In this document: piece by piece, positions 7,651 to 16,071 of the stretch
Position numbering within the stretch: position 1 is the stretch's first letter
Layout: each line of letters opens with the position of its first letter
Position numbers and translations under genes: made by a program
Notes under the pieces: model-generated
Told to the model about the DNA's origin: nothing
Seen by the model: the letters and a program-made list of their open reading frames with translations, nothing else
Databases searched by the model: none
From: Ruminiclostridium sp.
GTDB lineage: Bacteria; Bacillota_A; Clostridia; Oscillospirales; Ruminococcaceae
Assembly (NCBI GenBank): GCA_017550775.1
Contig: JAFZOA010000399.1
Coordinates: 1-35,121 of the forward strand
DNA length: 35,121 bases
Reading direction: 5' to 3'

Positions 7651-8637
7651 ATGCCGTTCAGAATAGTAAGAAATGATATAACAAAGATAAAAGCCGACGC
7701 GATAGTCAACACCGCCAATCCCAGGCCGATCATCGGCGGCGGGACAGATACCGCGGTTTATAACGCCGCGGGTGCCGATGAAATGCTTGCCGAGCGCAAA
7801 AAGAGAGGGAATATCGCGGTAGGCGACGCGGCATACACGCCTGCGTTCGGGCTTGACGCGAAATATGTGATACACACGGTCGGTCCGTACTGGCGGGACG
7901 GCGGATACGGCGAGAAAGAGCTGCTCCGCTCATGCTATGGTAAGTCGCTGGAGCTTGCGGATAAGCTCGGCTGCAAGAGTATCGCGTTCCCGCTTATCTC
8001 AACGGGAGTGTACAAATTCCCGAAGGGTGAGGCTCTGCACATAGCGCTGTCGGTGATACAGGAATTTCTGCTCACGCACGATATGGACGTGACTATCGCC
8101 GTGTTCGACAAGGGCTCGTTCGAGATGTCGGGAAAGCTGTTCGCGGGGATAGACGAGTACATCGATGAGCACTATGTTGCCGACGCTATCGACAGCGAAT
8201 ATAGCAACGACAGAATGCGGCGGCGGGTCCGCGGGAATGAACGCGAGCGTATTATTATACAGCGTCAGGCGGGCACTGACCTTGACGACAGGCTTGAAAG
8301 CTCGTCCGAGACATTCACGGAAATGCTTATGCGGCTGATAAGAGAGCGCGACATTCCCAATCCCGACGTGTATAAGAAAGCTAACATTGACCGGAAGCTT
8401 TTCTCGGCGATACAGTGTAAGAAGGACTATCAGCCGAAGAAAAAGACCGCGCTTTCGCTCGCTGTTGCTTTGGAGCTTGATATGCCGACGACCCGGGAGC
8501 TTCTTGCGAAAGCCGGATATGCGCTGTCACCGTCTGACAAGTCGGATATTATCGTGTCCTACTTTATCGAAAACAGGCGATACAGCATTATGGAGCTAAA
8601 TGAAGCGCTTTTCGACCATGATCTGTCAACGCTGTAA
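7651..8637 (+). CDS. Macro domain protein with C-terminal HTH-like domain
   Basis: 328 residues; ATG with GAAGGAAACG upstream. Residues 1-175 are a macro domain that binds ADP-ribose or derivatives: ADAIVNTANPRPIIGGG and FPLISTGVYKFPKGEA are the typical nucleotide-binding loops. The linker (~176-225) is charged. The C-terminal ~100 residues (YKKANIDRKLFSAIQ ... LALELDMPTTRELLAKAGY) match an XRE-like helical domain commonly fused to macro domains in Firmicutes; whether it binds DNA is inference. This may couple ADP-ribose sensing to gene regulation, next to an ADP-ribosyl hydrolase gene. No terminator is seen before the next gene, which has its own -10 box. Confidence 0.85.
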   Translation: MPFRIVRNDITKIKADAIVNTANPRPIIGGGTDTAVYNAAGADEMLAERKKRGNIAVGDAAYTPAFGLDAKYVIHTVGPYWRDGGYGEKELLRSCYGKSLELADKLGCKSIAFPLISTGVYKFPKGEALHIALSVIQEFLLTHDMDVTIAVFDKGSFEMSGKLFAGIDEYIDEHYVADAIDSEYSNDRMRRRVRGNERERIIIQRQAGTDLDDRLESSSETFTEMLMRLIRERDIPNPDVYKKANIDRKLFSAIQCKKDYQPKKKTALSLAVALELDMPTTRELLAKAGYALSPSDKSDIIVSYFIENRRYSIMELNEALFDHDLSTL

Positions 8638-8676
8638 AAATGTCTTTTCCGAAACGACCTTAATGCGTCGGGTTTG

Positions 8677-8685
8677 TGATATAAT
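8677..8685 (+). promoter_or_regulatory. Extended -10 promoter of the ADP-ribosyl hydrolase gene
   Basis: TGATATAAT (8677-8685) is a TGn-extended consensus -10. The -35 position holds only a weak match. The same TGTGATATAAT box recurs before the tRNA (11770), the defence operon (17726) and the DUF4143 gene (32937). Confidence 0.6.
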
Positions 8686-8728
8686 GCAATTGTAAGAACA
8701 AACCAAACACAACAAGGAGGAAAAAGGT

Positions 8729-10504
8729 ATGTACGGAGCAATTTCAGGCGATATGATCGGCGCACCCTATGAGTTCGACAGGGGCAATAAGACAAAGGAT
8801 TTCCCGCTTTTCGGCGAGGAGTCGCACTTCACCGACGACAGCGTAATGACGATAGCGGTGGCGGAGGCTCTGCTTGATAGCCGCGATAAGTCCGGCGACG
8901 AGATCAGAGCGGCGGTCGTGAAGTCCATGCAGAAGTGGGGCAAACGCTATCCCAATGCGGGGTACGGCTGTATGTTCTATAATTGGCTGCGGAAGAAATC
9001 TCCGAAGCCTTACGGAAGCTTCGGCAACGGTTCGGCAATGAGAGTTTCGCCGGTAGGCTGGATGTACGACTCGCTCGGACGCACACGAGAGGTCGCGCGG
9101 CTGACTGCGGAAGTGACACACGACCACCCCGAGGGGATAAAAGGCGCGGAAGCTGTCGCAAGCGCGATATTCCTTGCACGCACCGGCAGCACAAAGGACG
9201 AAATTAAGAATTACATCATCAACGAATTTGGCTACGATCTTTCGCGCACCTGCGACGAGATACGCCCCGACTATCATCACGTCGAGACTTGTCAGGAGAC
9301 CGTTCCCGAAGCGCTGACTGCGTTCTTCGAGGGCGAGGATTTTGAAGATGTGATACGCACAGCCGTTTCTCTCGGCGGCGACTGCGACACCCTCACCTGC
9401 ATAGCGGGAAGCATCGCGGAGGCATTCTACGGCGTTCCGGCGATACTTGAGGCGGAGTGCAGGGCGCGGCTTCCAGAGGATATGCGCGAGGTTGTCGAAC
9501 GCTTTGACTGTGAGGTACGCGGAAGAGAACAGGGATCAATGCCAGACCCGTTTCTTACGGGAAACGAAATAATAGAGTATGCTATATCGAACTTCAAGAA
9601 CGAAGCTACCACCCCGAGAATGGACGCGCTGTTCGCCGCGATACGCATAAGAATGCGGCAGGACGGACATTTTATGATACCCGTTATCCCGCCGAAGTCA
9701 TTTGTGGACCTGTTTGACCCCGAACACATGAAATGCGGCGATATTGTTCAAAGCGAGGAAGAACAGCACTTTACGCTCTGTCACATCGATACCGCTGACG
9801 GGAAGCGCTGGAATGTAGCTTTTACATCACAGGCAGAGTATGAGAAGGGCGAGTCTGCTTCAATCATCTCCCACTTCATAGACAGCTTCCTCGGGTCATT
9901 TGTTGACGATGAAACGGGCATAGCGGGAGTTGTCCTCAATCCCTGGGATAAACCCGTATTTCTCACAAAGGAGATAATAAAGATCATCATGGAAGACAAG
10001 GTAAGAGCAAACAACATTCAGTTCGATATCGGCGATATCACACGGCTTGACGTGGACGCGATAGTAAACGCCGCCAACAATACGCTGCTCGGAGGCGGCG
10101 GAGTTGACGGTGCGATACACCGCGCCGCCGGTCCGGAGCTTCTTGCGGAGTGCCGTACCCTCGGCGGATGCAAGACGGGCGAGGCGAAGATAACACGCGG
10201 GTATAAGCTCACGGCAAGCTGTGTTATCCACACTGTAGGGCCGATATACAGCGGCAGCCCGGATGACCGGAAGATGCTGTATTCCTGCTACCGCAGCTCG
10301 CTGGAGCTCGCAAAGCAGAATCAACTGCACAGCATAGCGTTTCCCGCGATATCGACGGGAGTGTATGGCTACCCGAAGGACGAGGCAGCAAGAGTGGCGC
10401 TTAAAGCGATAGCGGACTGGTTCGGGGAGAACAAGGATTACGGTATGACGGTGGTTATGAGCTGTTTTGATAAGGAGACGTATGACGCGTATCAGAACGT
10501 GTGA
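8729..10504 (+). CDS. ADP-ribosylglycohydrolase - SseB-like - macro domain fusion
   Basis: 591 residues with a strong AAGGAGG site. Residues 1-255 are an ADP-ribosylglycohydrolase: [25 protein letters not shown] (metal ligands TDDS) and [14 protein letters not shown] (second metal motif) are all present, so it should remove ADP-ribose from protein, nucleic acid or small molecules. Residues ~276-420 resemble an SseB N-terminal domain ([12 protein letters not shown]... and [17 protein letters not shown]). Residues ~426-591 are a macro domain of the O-acetyl-ADP-ribose/YmdB type ([33 protein letters not shown]). Two ADP-ribose enzymes in one chain would allow removal and further hydrolysis of the same group. 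The preceding gene encodes another macro protein. No frameshift or missing catalytic residue is visible. Confidence 0.88.
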   Translation: MYGAISGDMIGAPYEFDRGNKTKDFPLFGEESHFTDDSVMTIAVAEALLDSRDKSGDEIRAAVVKSMQKWGKRYPNAGYGCMFYNWLRKKSPKPYGSFGNGSAMRVSPVGWMYDSLGRTREVARLTAEVTHDHPEGIKGAEAVASAIFLARTGSTKDEIKNYIINEFGYDLSRTCDEIRPDYHHVETCQETVPEALTAFFEGEDFEDVIRTAVSLGGDCDTLTCIAGSIAEAFYGVPAILEAECRARLPEDMREVVERFDCEVRGREQGSMPDPFLTGNEIIEYAISNFKNEATTPRMDALFAAIRIRMRQDGHFMIPVIPPKSFVDLFDPEHMKCGDIVQSEEEQHFTLCHIDTADGKRWNVAFTSQAEYEKGESASIISHFIDSFLGSFVDDETGIAGVVLNPWDKPVFLTKEIIKIIMEDKVRANNIQFDIGDITRLDVDAIVNAANNTLLGGGGVDGAIHRAAGPELLAECRTLGGCKTGEAKITRGYKLTASCVIHTVGPIYSGSPDDRKMLYSCYRSSLELAKQNQLHSIAFPAISTGVYGYPKDEAARVALKAIADWFGENKDYGMTVVMSCFDKETYDAYQNV

Positions 10505-10677
10505 TGAACAGGGACGACGTTTGCATTCTGTTATTCATTTCAGGCGTATCGTTATAAGCGGCTGAGAGACCCGGGTGACAATGATCTTTCGCTTTTCACA
10601 GAAAAGATAATTTGTTCACTGTAATCGTAGCTTTATTGTTCCGGACAAATGTCGTGTCGGTAAAGGAGTTATATTTT

Positions 10678-11610
10678 ATGAAAAAGAAAATACCTGTTCT
10701 TATGGCAGCGCTTATTCTGACAGCGGCGATGTTCTGTTTGTCCGTTTCCGCCTTTGACGCTAACGACTACGACTATAGCAGCGGTGGGGGCGGCTACTCA
10801 TACAGTTACAGCAGTGACGATTTCGACGGGGGCGGAGATCTGACATCTTTGCTTCTCGCTATCGTGGTCGTAGCAATAATGTGCGTTTACTGGACGATCA
10901 AGGGAAAGATCGAAAAACACCGTAATAAGAAAAAGCCGAAGACGCCCACGACTCCTCAGCAGCCCGTTATTCAGCAGACAAAGGTCGTTCCTGCGAACAA
11001 CGGCGAGGGGATCAGTGTTCCGATACCGAACAGGACTGTCGATATACGGGATATCCTGAGACAGTCGGAGCCGGGATTCTCCGAGCAGACTTTCCTTGGG
11101 GATGCGGTAAAGTATTTTTCGGATATACGCGGTGCGATCTGTGCTAAGAATGTGGAAATGCTGCGCCCGGTCGTTACGCCGGAAATGCTCGGATACCTCG
11201 GAAGTCAGACGCGGATGCTCTGCGACAGGCACCTTACCGAGCACTGTGATGATCTTACAGTCACAAACGCGTATCTCACAAGTCTTGTGCGCGACGGCAG
11301 CAACGAGTTTCTGACCGTTTGTATCGGTGCACAGTTTGCGCGTTATCTGACCGACGATACCACAGGAATGATCGTTGAGGGAAGTGCAGGTAATATTTAC
11401 AGCTATCGCTGGCTGATGACATTCTCGCGCCCGACCGGTGATATTACCGGCAGTACCGGGGAATGTCCGCACTGCGGCGCGCCGATCGTTACCGGAGCTG
11501 AGAAGTGCGGATACTGCGGATGTCCTGTCGGGGTGAACAGCAGAGAATGGCTGATATGCAATCTTGATACAGTGCACGACAGCACGACGGACCGTGGAAT
11601 AAGGATATAA
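10678..11610 (+). CDS. Exported/membrane Tim44-like protein with C-terminal zinc ribbon
   Basis: 310 residues from ATG 10678, chosen for the AAAGGAG site just upstream and because it starts a signal peptide (basic MKKK, hydrophobic VLMAALILTAAMFCLSV, possible cleavage after VSAFA-like VSA). A Gly/Tyr/Ser-rich spacer with GGGGYSYSYSSDD follows, then one transmembrane helix (LLLAIVVVAIMCVYWTI, ~residues 60-78). Residues ~130-260 resemble a Tim44-like domain (FSEQTFLGDAVKYFSDIRGA...). The C-terminus has a CPHCGAPIV...CGYCGCPV zinc ribbon. The layout (exported Tyr/Gly-rich stretch, one helix, cytoplasmic Tim44-like and zinc ribbon) is known from Firmicute proteins of unknown role. Confidence 0.75.
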   Translation: MKKKIPVLMAALILTAAMFCLSVSAFDANDYDYSSGGGGYSYSYSSDDFDGGGDLTSLLLAIVVVAIMCVYWTIKGKIEKHRNKKKPKTPTTPQQPVIQQTKVVPANNGEGISVPIPNRTVDIRDILRQSEPGFSEQTFLGDAVKYFSDIRGAICAKNVEMLRPVVTPEMLGYLGSQTRMLCDRHLTEHCDDLTVTNAYLTSLVRDGSNEFLTVCIGAQFARYLTDDTTGMIVEGSAGNIYSYRWLMTFSRPTGDITGSTGECPHCGAPIVTGAEKCGYCGCPVGVNSREWLICNLDTVHDSTTDRGIRI

Positions 11611-11629
11611 GATAATAAATCCGGGGAAA

Positions 11630-11692
11630 AGACAGGATGTTGTACAACAGTACTTGAAATGCCGCAGGGACGCGGCGAAAAACATCCTATCT
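11630..11692 (+). terminator. Long hairpin between the Tim44-like gene and the tRNA
   Basis: AGACAGGATGTT (11630-11641) pairs with AACATCCTATCT (11681-11692), one G-U pair; inside it GCCGC pairs with GCGGC. No immediate T tract, so it could be a terminator, processing site or structured 3' end. Confidence 0.45.
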
Positions 11693-11741
11693 GATCCCTT
11701 CAACAGTTTTTTAAACAGAGTAAAAATTTTTGAAAAAGCAC

Positions 11742-11770
11742 TTGATTTTTTGAGATAAGTGTGATATAAT
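11742..11770 (+). promoter_or_regulatory. Promoter of the tRNA-Ala gene
   Basis: TTGATT (11742-11747), 17-bp spacer, TATAAT (11765-11770) with a TGn extension; the tRNA begins 13 bases later. Confidence 0.85.
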
Positions 11771-11783
11771 ATATAAGTCGTAC

Positions 11784-11859
<76 letters not shown>

Positions 11860-11864
11860 TAGCA

Positions 11865-11896
11865 AATCCGCTCAGGCAGAGGCTTGAGCGGATTTT
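11865..11896 (+). terminator. Terminator after tRNA-Ala
   Basis: AATCCGCTCA (11865-11874) pairs perfectly with TGAGCGGATT (11885-11894), followed by TTTTGATTT. A similar hairpin in the same relative place follows the tRNA fragment at 34,683. Confidence 0.8.
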
Positions 11897-11939
11897 GATT
11901 TAGTACAGCTAATTAAAAATTTAACCCCATTTTGAGATT

Positions 11940-11960
11940 TTGTACACAATTTGTACACAG
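11940..11960. repeat. Left arm-type repeat pair (integrase binding candidate)
   Basis: TTGTACACAA followed directly by TTTGTACACA, then G; the same 20 bp recur at 34,482-34,501. Paired copies near both ends at similar distance from the core fit arm-type integrase sites. Confidence 0.65.
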
Positions 11961-12116
11961 TAAATCCCGCGAGCCCTTTATTTATCGCGCTTTGAGGCAA
12001 TTTATCGTAATAAAGTGCATTTTTTGAGATGAATTTTTGAAAGATTACAGCCAATGAGGTTTCAAATCAACAGATTATTTTTATACTATTCGTATATTCT
12101 TTGAATCATCTGAAAC

Positions 12117-12149
12117 AAAAAGCACGACAGACTAAATGGTCTGCCGTGC
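12117..12149 (-). terminator. Terminator of the integrase gene
   Basis: On the minus strand GCACGGCAGAC and GTCTGTCGTGC form an 11-bp stem (one mismatch or G-U) followed by TTTTTG. It lies 11 bases past the integrase stop. Confidence 0.85.
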
Positions 12150-12159
12150 CGATCCGGAA

Positions 12160-13575
12160 TTATGCGATATCATTTTTGAACGGTAGCTTTTTTGCCCTCT
12201 TTGACGCTTTATGCGGCGAGAGAACGACATTTATCGCTTCTGCCGCTGCCGCATTTGCAGACTGTATAGCATGAATGTAAATATTACTCGTTGTTGAAGC
12301 GGAAGCATGTCCTAATCTCGCCGATACTGTGTTTATAGATACTCCGCATGCGATTAAGAGCGTAGCATGGGTGTGCCGCAGGCTGTGTATTGAAATTTGC
12401 GGGAGATCGTTCTTCCGTATAAACTTATAGAACCAGCCGGAAAGCGTATCCGGACATATCGGCGAACCGTCAAGCCGGGTCACAATGCGTTCTCTGCCTT
12501 TCCATCTGTCCCCGAGAAGCTCTGCCTGCTCCGACTGCCACGCCCGATAATCATTCAGTATGTCGATCAGATCATCGGACATATTTATGACGCGAGCCGA
12601 GTTGTATGTTTTGAGACTGTCCGTAAATGTTCCCTTTTCCGGGATATACAACGAACTGCGGTTTATTGACATTATCCGCTTGTTGAAGTCGATGTCCGAC
12701 CACTCCAGGCCACAAACCTCACCCCGGCGAAGCCCTGTATAAAGCATGATGTATATTGCGATCGCGTATCTGTACGGTTCATGCGAAAGCGCGTCCATAA
12801 CCGCCGCCGCGCCGTCCTCGTCAAGATAACGGCTTTCCTTGTGGATTATCCTCGGCGGCTTGGCACGCTCGCACGGGTTTTCTGACAGGAACTCCCATTC
12901 GACCGCCGTTGAAAACATTGACGAGAGAATCACCTGATAATACTGAATAGTACGGCTTGCGAGCCGCTTTCCTTCAGTAACACACTTAAACAGACTGTCC
13001 ACGGGCTTTCCAAGGTAATTCGCAATTTTCTGAGCGCTCTTATCAGAGATGTTCCTGTTATGTAATGTGCTTTCAACTACTGAATGGCATACTCCGGCAG
13101 CCTTTGCAAACTGCGGTTGGGTCATTCCGGATTTCTTGATAAGGGCGACGACTGTATCCCGTCCCTTGTACTTACTGTCGCAGCGCACACCCTCTTCCGA
13201 CAGGCTGTTGTAAAACTCTGTGAGCTGATAAGGTCTTATTGCTTTCAGCTTCATGTTGCCGAATACCGGCATTATGCGCTTCATCAGCTCATTGTAGCGG
13301 CTGAGGCTGGTAGCCCGGAGCTGCTTTTCGGCATATTCTTTGAACCACTTCTCCGCAAAATCCCTGAAGCGTATGCCGGAGTCGATGACCTGACCATTCA
13401 GGCAGCGTTCCTCGAATTCGATCGCGGTCTTGTTCACAAGTCGCTCAACCTCGCGAGCCGGAAGATCTGCCGGGGGTTTGTAGGTCATGGACTTTGATAT
13501 TCGTTTACCATTTCCGTCTATACCGCAGGACACACGAATCGTATAGGAATTGCCGCGCTTATTGATATTTGCCAT
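12160..13575 (-). CDS. Tyrosine recombinase (integrase) with an inserted HTH domain
   Basis: 471 residues; AAAGGA upstream of the ATG at 13575. The N-terminus (NSYTIRVSCGIDGNGK) is an arm-DNA-binding domain. The core-binding domain (~70-250) is interrupted at ~145-200 by an XRE-like helix-turn-helix (MTQPQFAKAAGVCHSVVESTL...KIANYLGKPVDSLFK), an arrangement seen in other Firmicute integrases. The catalytic domain has the arginine in TGLRRGEVCGLEW, HSLRHTHATLL (HxxR), LGHASASTTSNIYIH with the histidine and nucleophile tyrosine, so all catalytic residues are present. It is transcribed toward the tRNA from its own consensus promoter. It should integrate the element at the anticodon-loop core and, with the excisionase-like protein, remove it. 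Confidence 0.93.
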   Translation of the reverse strand: MANINKRGNSYTIRVSCGIDGNGKRISKSMTYKPPADLPAREVERLVNKTAIEFEERCLNGQVIDSGIRFRDFAEKWFKEYAEKQLRATSLSRYNELMKRIMPVFGNMKLKAIRPYQLTEFYNSLSEEGVRCDSKYKGRDTVVALIKKSGMTQPQFAKAAGVCHSVVESTLHNRNISDKSAQKIANYLGKPVDSLFKCVTEGKRLASRTIQYYQVILSSMFSTAVEWEFLSENPCERAKPPRIIHKESRYLDEDGAAAVMDALSHEPYRYAIAIYIMLYTGLRRGEVCGLEWSDIDFNKRIMSINRSSLYIPEKGTFTDSLKTYNSARVINMSDDLIDILNDYRAWQSEQAELLGDRWKGRERIVTRLDGSPICPDTLSGWFYKFIRKNDLPQISIHSLRHTHATLLIACGVSINTVSARLGHASASTTSNIYIHAIQSANAAAAEAINVVLSPHKASKRAKKLPFKNDIA

Positions 13576-13615
13576 ATTTTCCCGTCCTTTCTTGAAATAT
13601 AATTTAGCGCTTTAA

Positions 13616-13644
13616 AGTATAACTCTAAATTTAGTATTTGTCAA
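13616..13644 (-). promoter_or_regulatory. Promoter of the integrase gene
   Basis: On the minus strand TTGACA (13644-13639), 17-bp spacer, TATACT (13621-13616), 40 bases before the integrase ATG. Confidence 0.85.
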
Positions 13645-13798
13645 GTAGTTTTTCAAAAATATATTTAGGTCAATTGAAAAGTTAAATGCAACACTTGACT
13701 CAAAAATGTTGCAATAAGGTTTGCAAAAACAAAGCAAAAATCGCGCTTGCTGTTGCAATAACCTTTGCACACAAAAATTAGCGTTTATGCCGCGAAAG

Positions 13799-13912
13799 CT
13801 ATTGACAATGAGGAGAAAATGTGGTAGGCTGGAAGCAAGGCAGCATACGCCTTTAGGCGGGTGCTGCCGTGGCTGCCAGAATACCACGTTTTCAGAGGCT
13901 CATTGTCAATAG
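13799..13912. repeat. 114-bp imperfect palindrome (long hairpin)
   Basis: CTATTGACAATGAG (13799-13812) is the exact reverse complement of 13899-13912. Further in, AAAATGTGGTA pairs with TACCACGTTTT, CTGG.AGC with GCTGCCAG, GGCAGCA with TGCTGCC, and the tip is CGCCTTTAGGCG. No transposase or clear target duplication is seen. It may be a structured RNA, a miniature element, or a single-strand/origin structure of the IME. Confidence 0.75.
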
Positions 13913-14152
13913 ACCGTGGAATAAATGCGGTCGGATTTTGAATCATAAAATAGGGTGTTGCATTAAATTTTACACATAAAAATGCTATGCCCTGTTTGCT
14001 ATACCATTTTTAGGCTGTTTTCGGTGGATTCTTCAATAAATTCACCGTTTTGGAACCCGAAAACGTCCATTTTTATGGTTTATGATTGCAAAAATATCGA
14101 AAGTGTTGCATTTACTTTTGCATTTGACCAAAAATATATTTATAATAGTATA

Positions 14153-14176
14153 TGTATAAAGGACGATTTATCGTCC
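14153..14176 (-). terminator. Terminator of the relaxase-xis transcript
   Basis: GGACGAT/ATCGTCC perfect 7-bp stem with TTTATA on the minus strand, 7 bases past the xis stop. Confidence 0.65.
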
Positions 14177-14182
14177 CCTGTA

Positions 14183-14374
14183 TTATCCTGCAGGCTTGTC
14201 CCCAGCAGGAATCTCCCCGAACACCGCCTTGTACAGAGCCTGCTCGTCGATCAGATACTTCTTGCCCGCCATAAAGCACGGGAGCTGACCGGACTTGCAC
14301 ATCTGACGGATACGGTACTCGGTGAGACCCTCGATAAGTTTTGCTGCTTCTTTAATTGTTAAAATTCTTCTCAT
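14183..14374 (-). CDS. Excisionase-like HTH protein (MerR/HTH_17 type)
   Basis: 63 residues from the ATG at 14374. An upstream in-frame ATG at 14389 overlaps GGAGGAAAAC, the best ribosome binding site, so the shorter start is chosen. The sequence MRRILTIKEAAKLI...YRIRQMCKSGQLPCF...GKKYLIDEQAL is the winged-helix DNA-binding domain of small excisionases. It lies 39 bases downstream of the relaxase gene on the same strand. Known relatives bend DNA at the element ends and direct the integrase toward excision. A terminator hairpin follows. Confidence 0.85.
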   Translation of the reverse strand: MRRILTIKEAAKLIEGLTEYRIRQMCKSGQLPCFMAGKKYLIDEQALYKAVFGEIPAGDKPAG

Positions 14375-14413
14375 AGTGTTTTCCTCCATGAAATTTCATT
14401 GTTTGGTTTATTG

Positions 14414-15865
14414 TTATCTGCGCTGACCTTTCTTTTTCTGGGTTAAGGTCTGCTGTTTTTGAGCTTCTTCCTGTTTACCCTTTTCCGCGATCATAAGCCG
14501 CGAGATATAGTCGCCGGAGGATATATCCCGGTATGTGTTGGCGATATCCGAATAGACTTCGTACTGCTTCTTGGCGCTCTCAAAGGCTTTCCGCAGCTCC
14601 GATAACCGTGTGGCCTGTTCGGCTTTTGCCTTTTTCAGCCGGTTGAGGTCGGAGCGGTCATGAATACCGTTGTTCAAAGCCGTTCGCCTGCATAGGTTGA
14701 GCATAACTTCTTCCGTCTCAGAGCGGTTAGTCTTATTGAGAAGTCCAAAGTATTGCTCCGCCTGAGATATGATACCTTCCAGTCGGGAATGTTCTGTGGT
14801 AAGCGCGTTAATCTCTTTCATCGCGCTCTCATATTCTTCTTTCAGCTGCGTCATTTTCCCTTCGAGCTCATCAATGGAACTAATGTTATCGCGGTTCAGA
14901 ATTGATAGCTGCGCGGAGACGATATACACATCACGATCGTTGTTTGGGAGATATGGCAAGTCAGGATTACGCGGGCGCGGTATCTTTTTCTTGTCGGTTA
15001 TAAGGATATGGAGCCTTTCAATAGTGCTCACATATAGCGACTGTATCGGCGAAAGAGCTTGTCCGGAGCTGTGCAGAAGTGCGTTACCCAAGTCGTCCCG
15101 CCACAGTATGCGAGAGCGCAGATTATCCTCGGTGTAGTCCTTACCGAGCGTTTTCAAGCGGACAAATCTTTGCTGACCCTCGGCGCGGATAGATGTGTAC
15201 TTTCCGTGCCTGATCTCGTAACCCCGTGTTGTAAGCTCTGCAAACAGTTCATCTATGTCTTTGACCGAGGGTATCAGGGAGTCGATCGCGGCACATATCT
15301 GCTGTTTCCACGAAGTACCCCGGCGGCGGTGCTCCCATTCGTTGTACTTGATTCCTTTGCCCCCTTTCCGGCGTTCAAGGGGCTTGATGCCGAATGCTTG
15401 ACAGACCCTATCCGAATACTCGCGCGCGTGCTCGCGGCTGTTCCAGTTATCATAGTATTTACGCCCGGAAACTGAATAGCTGTTGATTACGATATGGCTA
15501 TGTACGTGAGCCTTGTCGCAATGGGTAGCAATAACGACTTGGACATCATCTCCGAAGGTTTTGCGGACAAACGCTTTTGCTATCCGGTGTGCCTGCTCGG
15601 GAGTTATGTTCTCATCGGGCGAAAATGATTGTATGTAATGAATTGCCTTCACGCGGTTCTTTCCAGATTGCCGGAGGGGTTCATCATAGCTCTTGCCGGA
15701 GTAATGCTCGTAAATCATCTTCATTGCAAGGTATGCTGCGTCCGCGTCGCACAAGCAATTCAATGAGGCTGTATAAAGCAGATCTTCCGTCTTGTCCGGA
15801 TTCAGCACATATCTCAAACAGCGATTGACGGACGAGTGGACGCAAATTGATTTAAGTATTGGCAT
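14414..15865 (-). CDS. Relaxase (MobA/VirD2-like mobilization protein)
   Basis: 483 residues from the ATG at 15865 (MPILKSICVHSSVNRCL...), which starts the conserved relaxase N-terminus; AAAGGAG lies 13 bases upstream, somewhat far. The frame stays open to 15922, where the extra residues look like part of a broken mobC rather than relaxase. The metal-binding histidine cluster AHVHSHIVIN (~residue 120) is intact and a tyrosine is available in the N-terminal part for nicking. The C-terminal ~200 residues are a charged coiled coil ending in KKKGQRR. Relaxases nick oriT and lead single-stranded DNA to a helper conjugation channel. No primase or coupling domain is seen. Confidence 0.88.
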   Translation of the reverse strand: MPILKSICVHSSVNRCLRYVLNPDKTEDLLYTASLNCLCDADAAYLAMKMIYEHYSGKSYDEPLRQSGKNRVKAIHYIQSFSPDENITPEQAHRIAKAFVRKTFGDDVQVVIATHCDKAHVHSHIVINSYSVSGRKYYDNWNSREHAREYSDRVCQAFGIKPLERRKGGKGIKYNEWEHRRRGTSWKQQICAAIDSLIPSVKDIDELFAELTTRGYEIRHGKYTSIRAEGQQRFVRLKTLGKDYTEDNLRSRILWRDDLGNALLHSSGQALSPIQSLYVSTIERLHILITDKKKIPRPRNPDLPYLPNNDRDVYIVSAQLSILNRDNISSIDELEGKMTQLKEEYESAMKEINALTTEHSRLEGIISQAEQYFGLLNKTNRSETEEVMLNLCRRTALNNGIHDRSDLNRLKKAKAEQATRLSELRKAFESAKKQYEVYSDIANTYRDISSGDYISRLMIAEKGKQEEAQKQQTLTQKKKGQRR

Positions 15866-15902
15866 AGCTGCTAGAACGCTCCTTTCGCATTTTAATTTCG
15901 CT

Positions 15903-16016
15903 TCAAATAAATATCCTGTCATCCAAATCTGTCAAAACGGCTCGCCTTACTACGATCTCCCATTCATTGGCGCTGAACATGACCTCTTTTCGCCTTGTGC
16001 ATTTCATTCTTTTCAT
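15903..16016 (-). pseudogene. Short mobC-like gene, probably frameshifted
   Basis: A 37-codon frame begins at the ATG at 16016 with an excellent ribosome binding site (TTGGAGG, 6 bases before). RRKEVMFSANEWEIVVRRA resembles the N-terminus of MobC-type relaxosome proteins (basic start, then a helix with EW.IV..RA). It stops early at 15903. In the +1 frame the sequence continues as TGYLFEAKLKCE directly into the relaxase frame, where the MobC tail would be expected. Either a frameshift destroyed mobC or a very short MobC-like peptide is made; the first is more likely. Confidence 0.45.
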
Positions 16017-16071
16017 AACTGACCTCCAAAGTTTATATCTCGGTTTCAGATGGTAGCCTGAGTGCATGGCG

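Larger units (their letters stand above)
13576..14182. other. Integrase-xis intergenic region with TGTTGCA iterons
   Basis: About 600 bp without a convincing gene. Two 19-bp near-identical repeats with the form TGTTGCAATAA-NN-TTTGCA start at 13,707 and 13,751 (GG versus CC in the middle). Further GTTGCA copies occur at about 13,687 (inverted), 13,958 and 14,104, the last again followed by TTTGCA. They surround a long hairpin (13,799-13,912). The pattern looks like a set of protein-binding sites for the integrase, excisionase or a replication protein. Confidence 0.6.

Noticed and set aside
10555..10600. CTGAGAGACCC followed by a TGATCT-like string, resembling a TPP riboswitch core
   Set aside because: The GAACCTGAT part and the closing stems are missing and the downstream gene is not related to thiamine.
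11872..12054. 60-codon minus-strand frame between tRNA and integrase
   Set aside because: It lies over the tRNA terminator and arm sites; similarity to the region at 34,680-34,780 is explained by shared element ends rather than coding.
13707..13769. Repeats near the integrase considered as a CRISPR array
   Set aside because: Only two close 19-bp copies, unequal spacing of the others, and no cas genes in the window.
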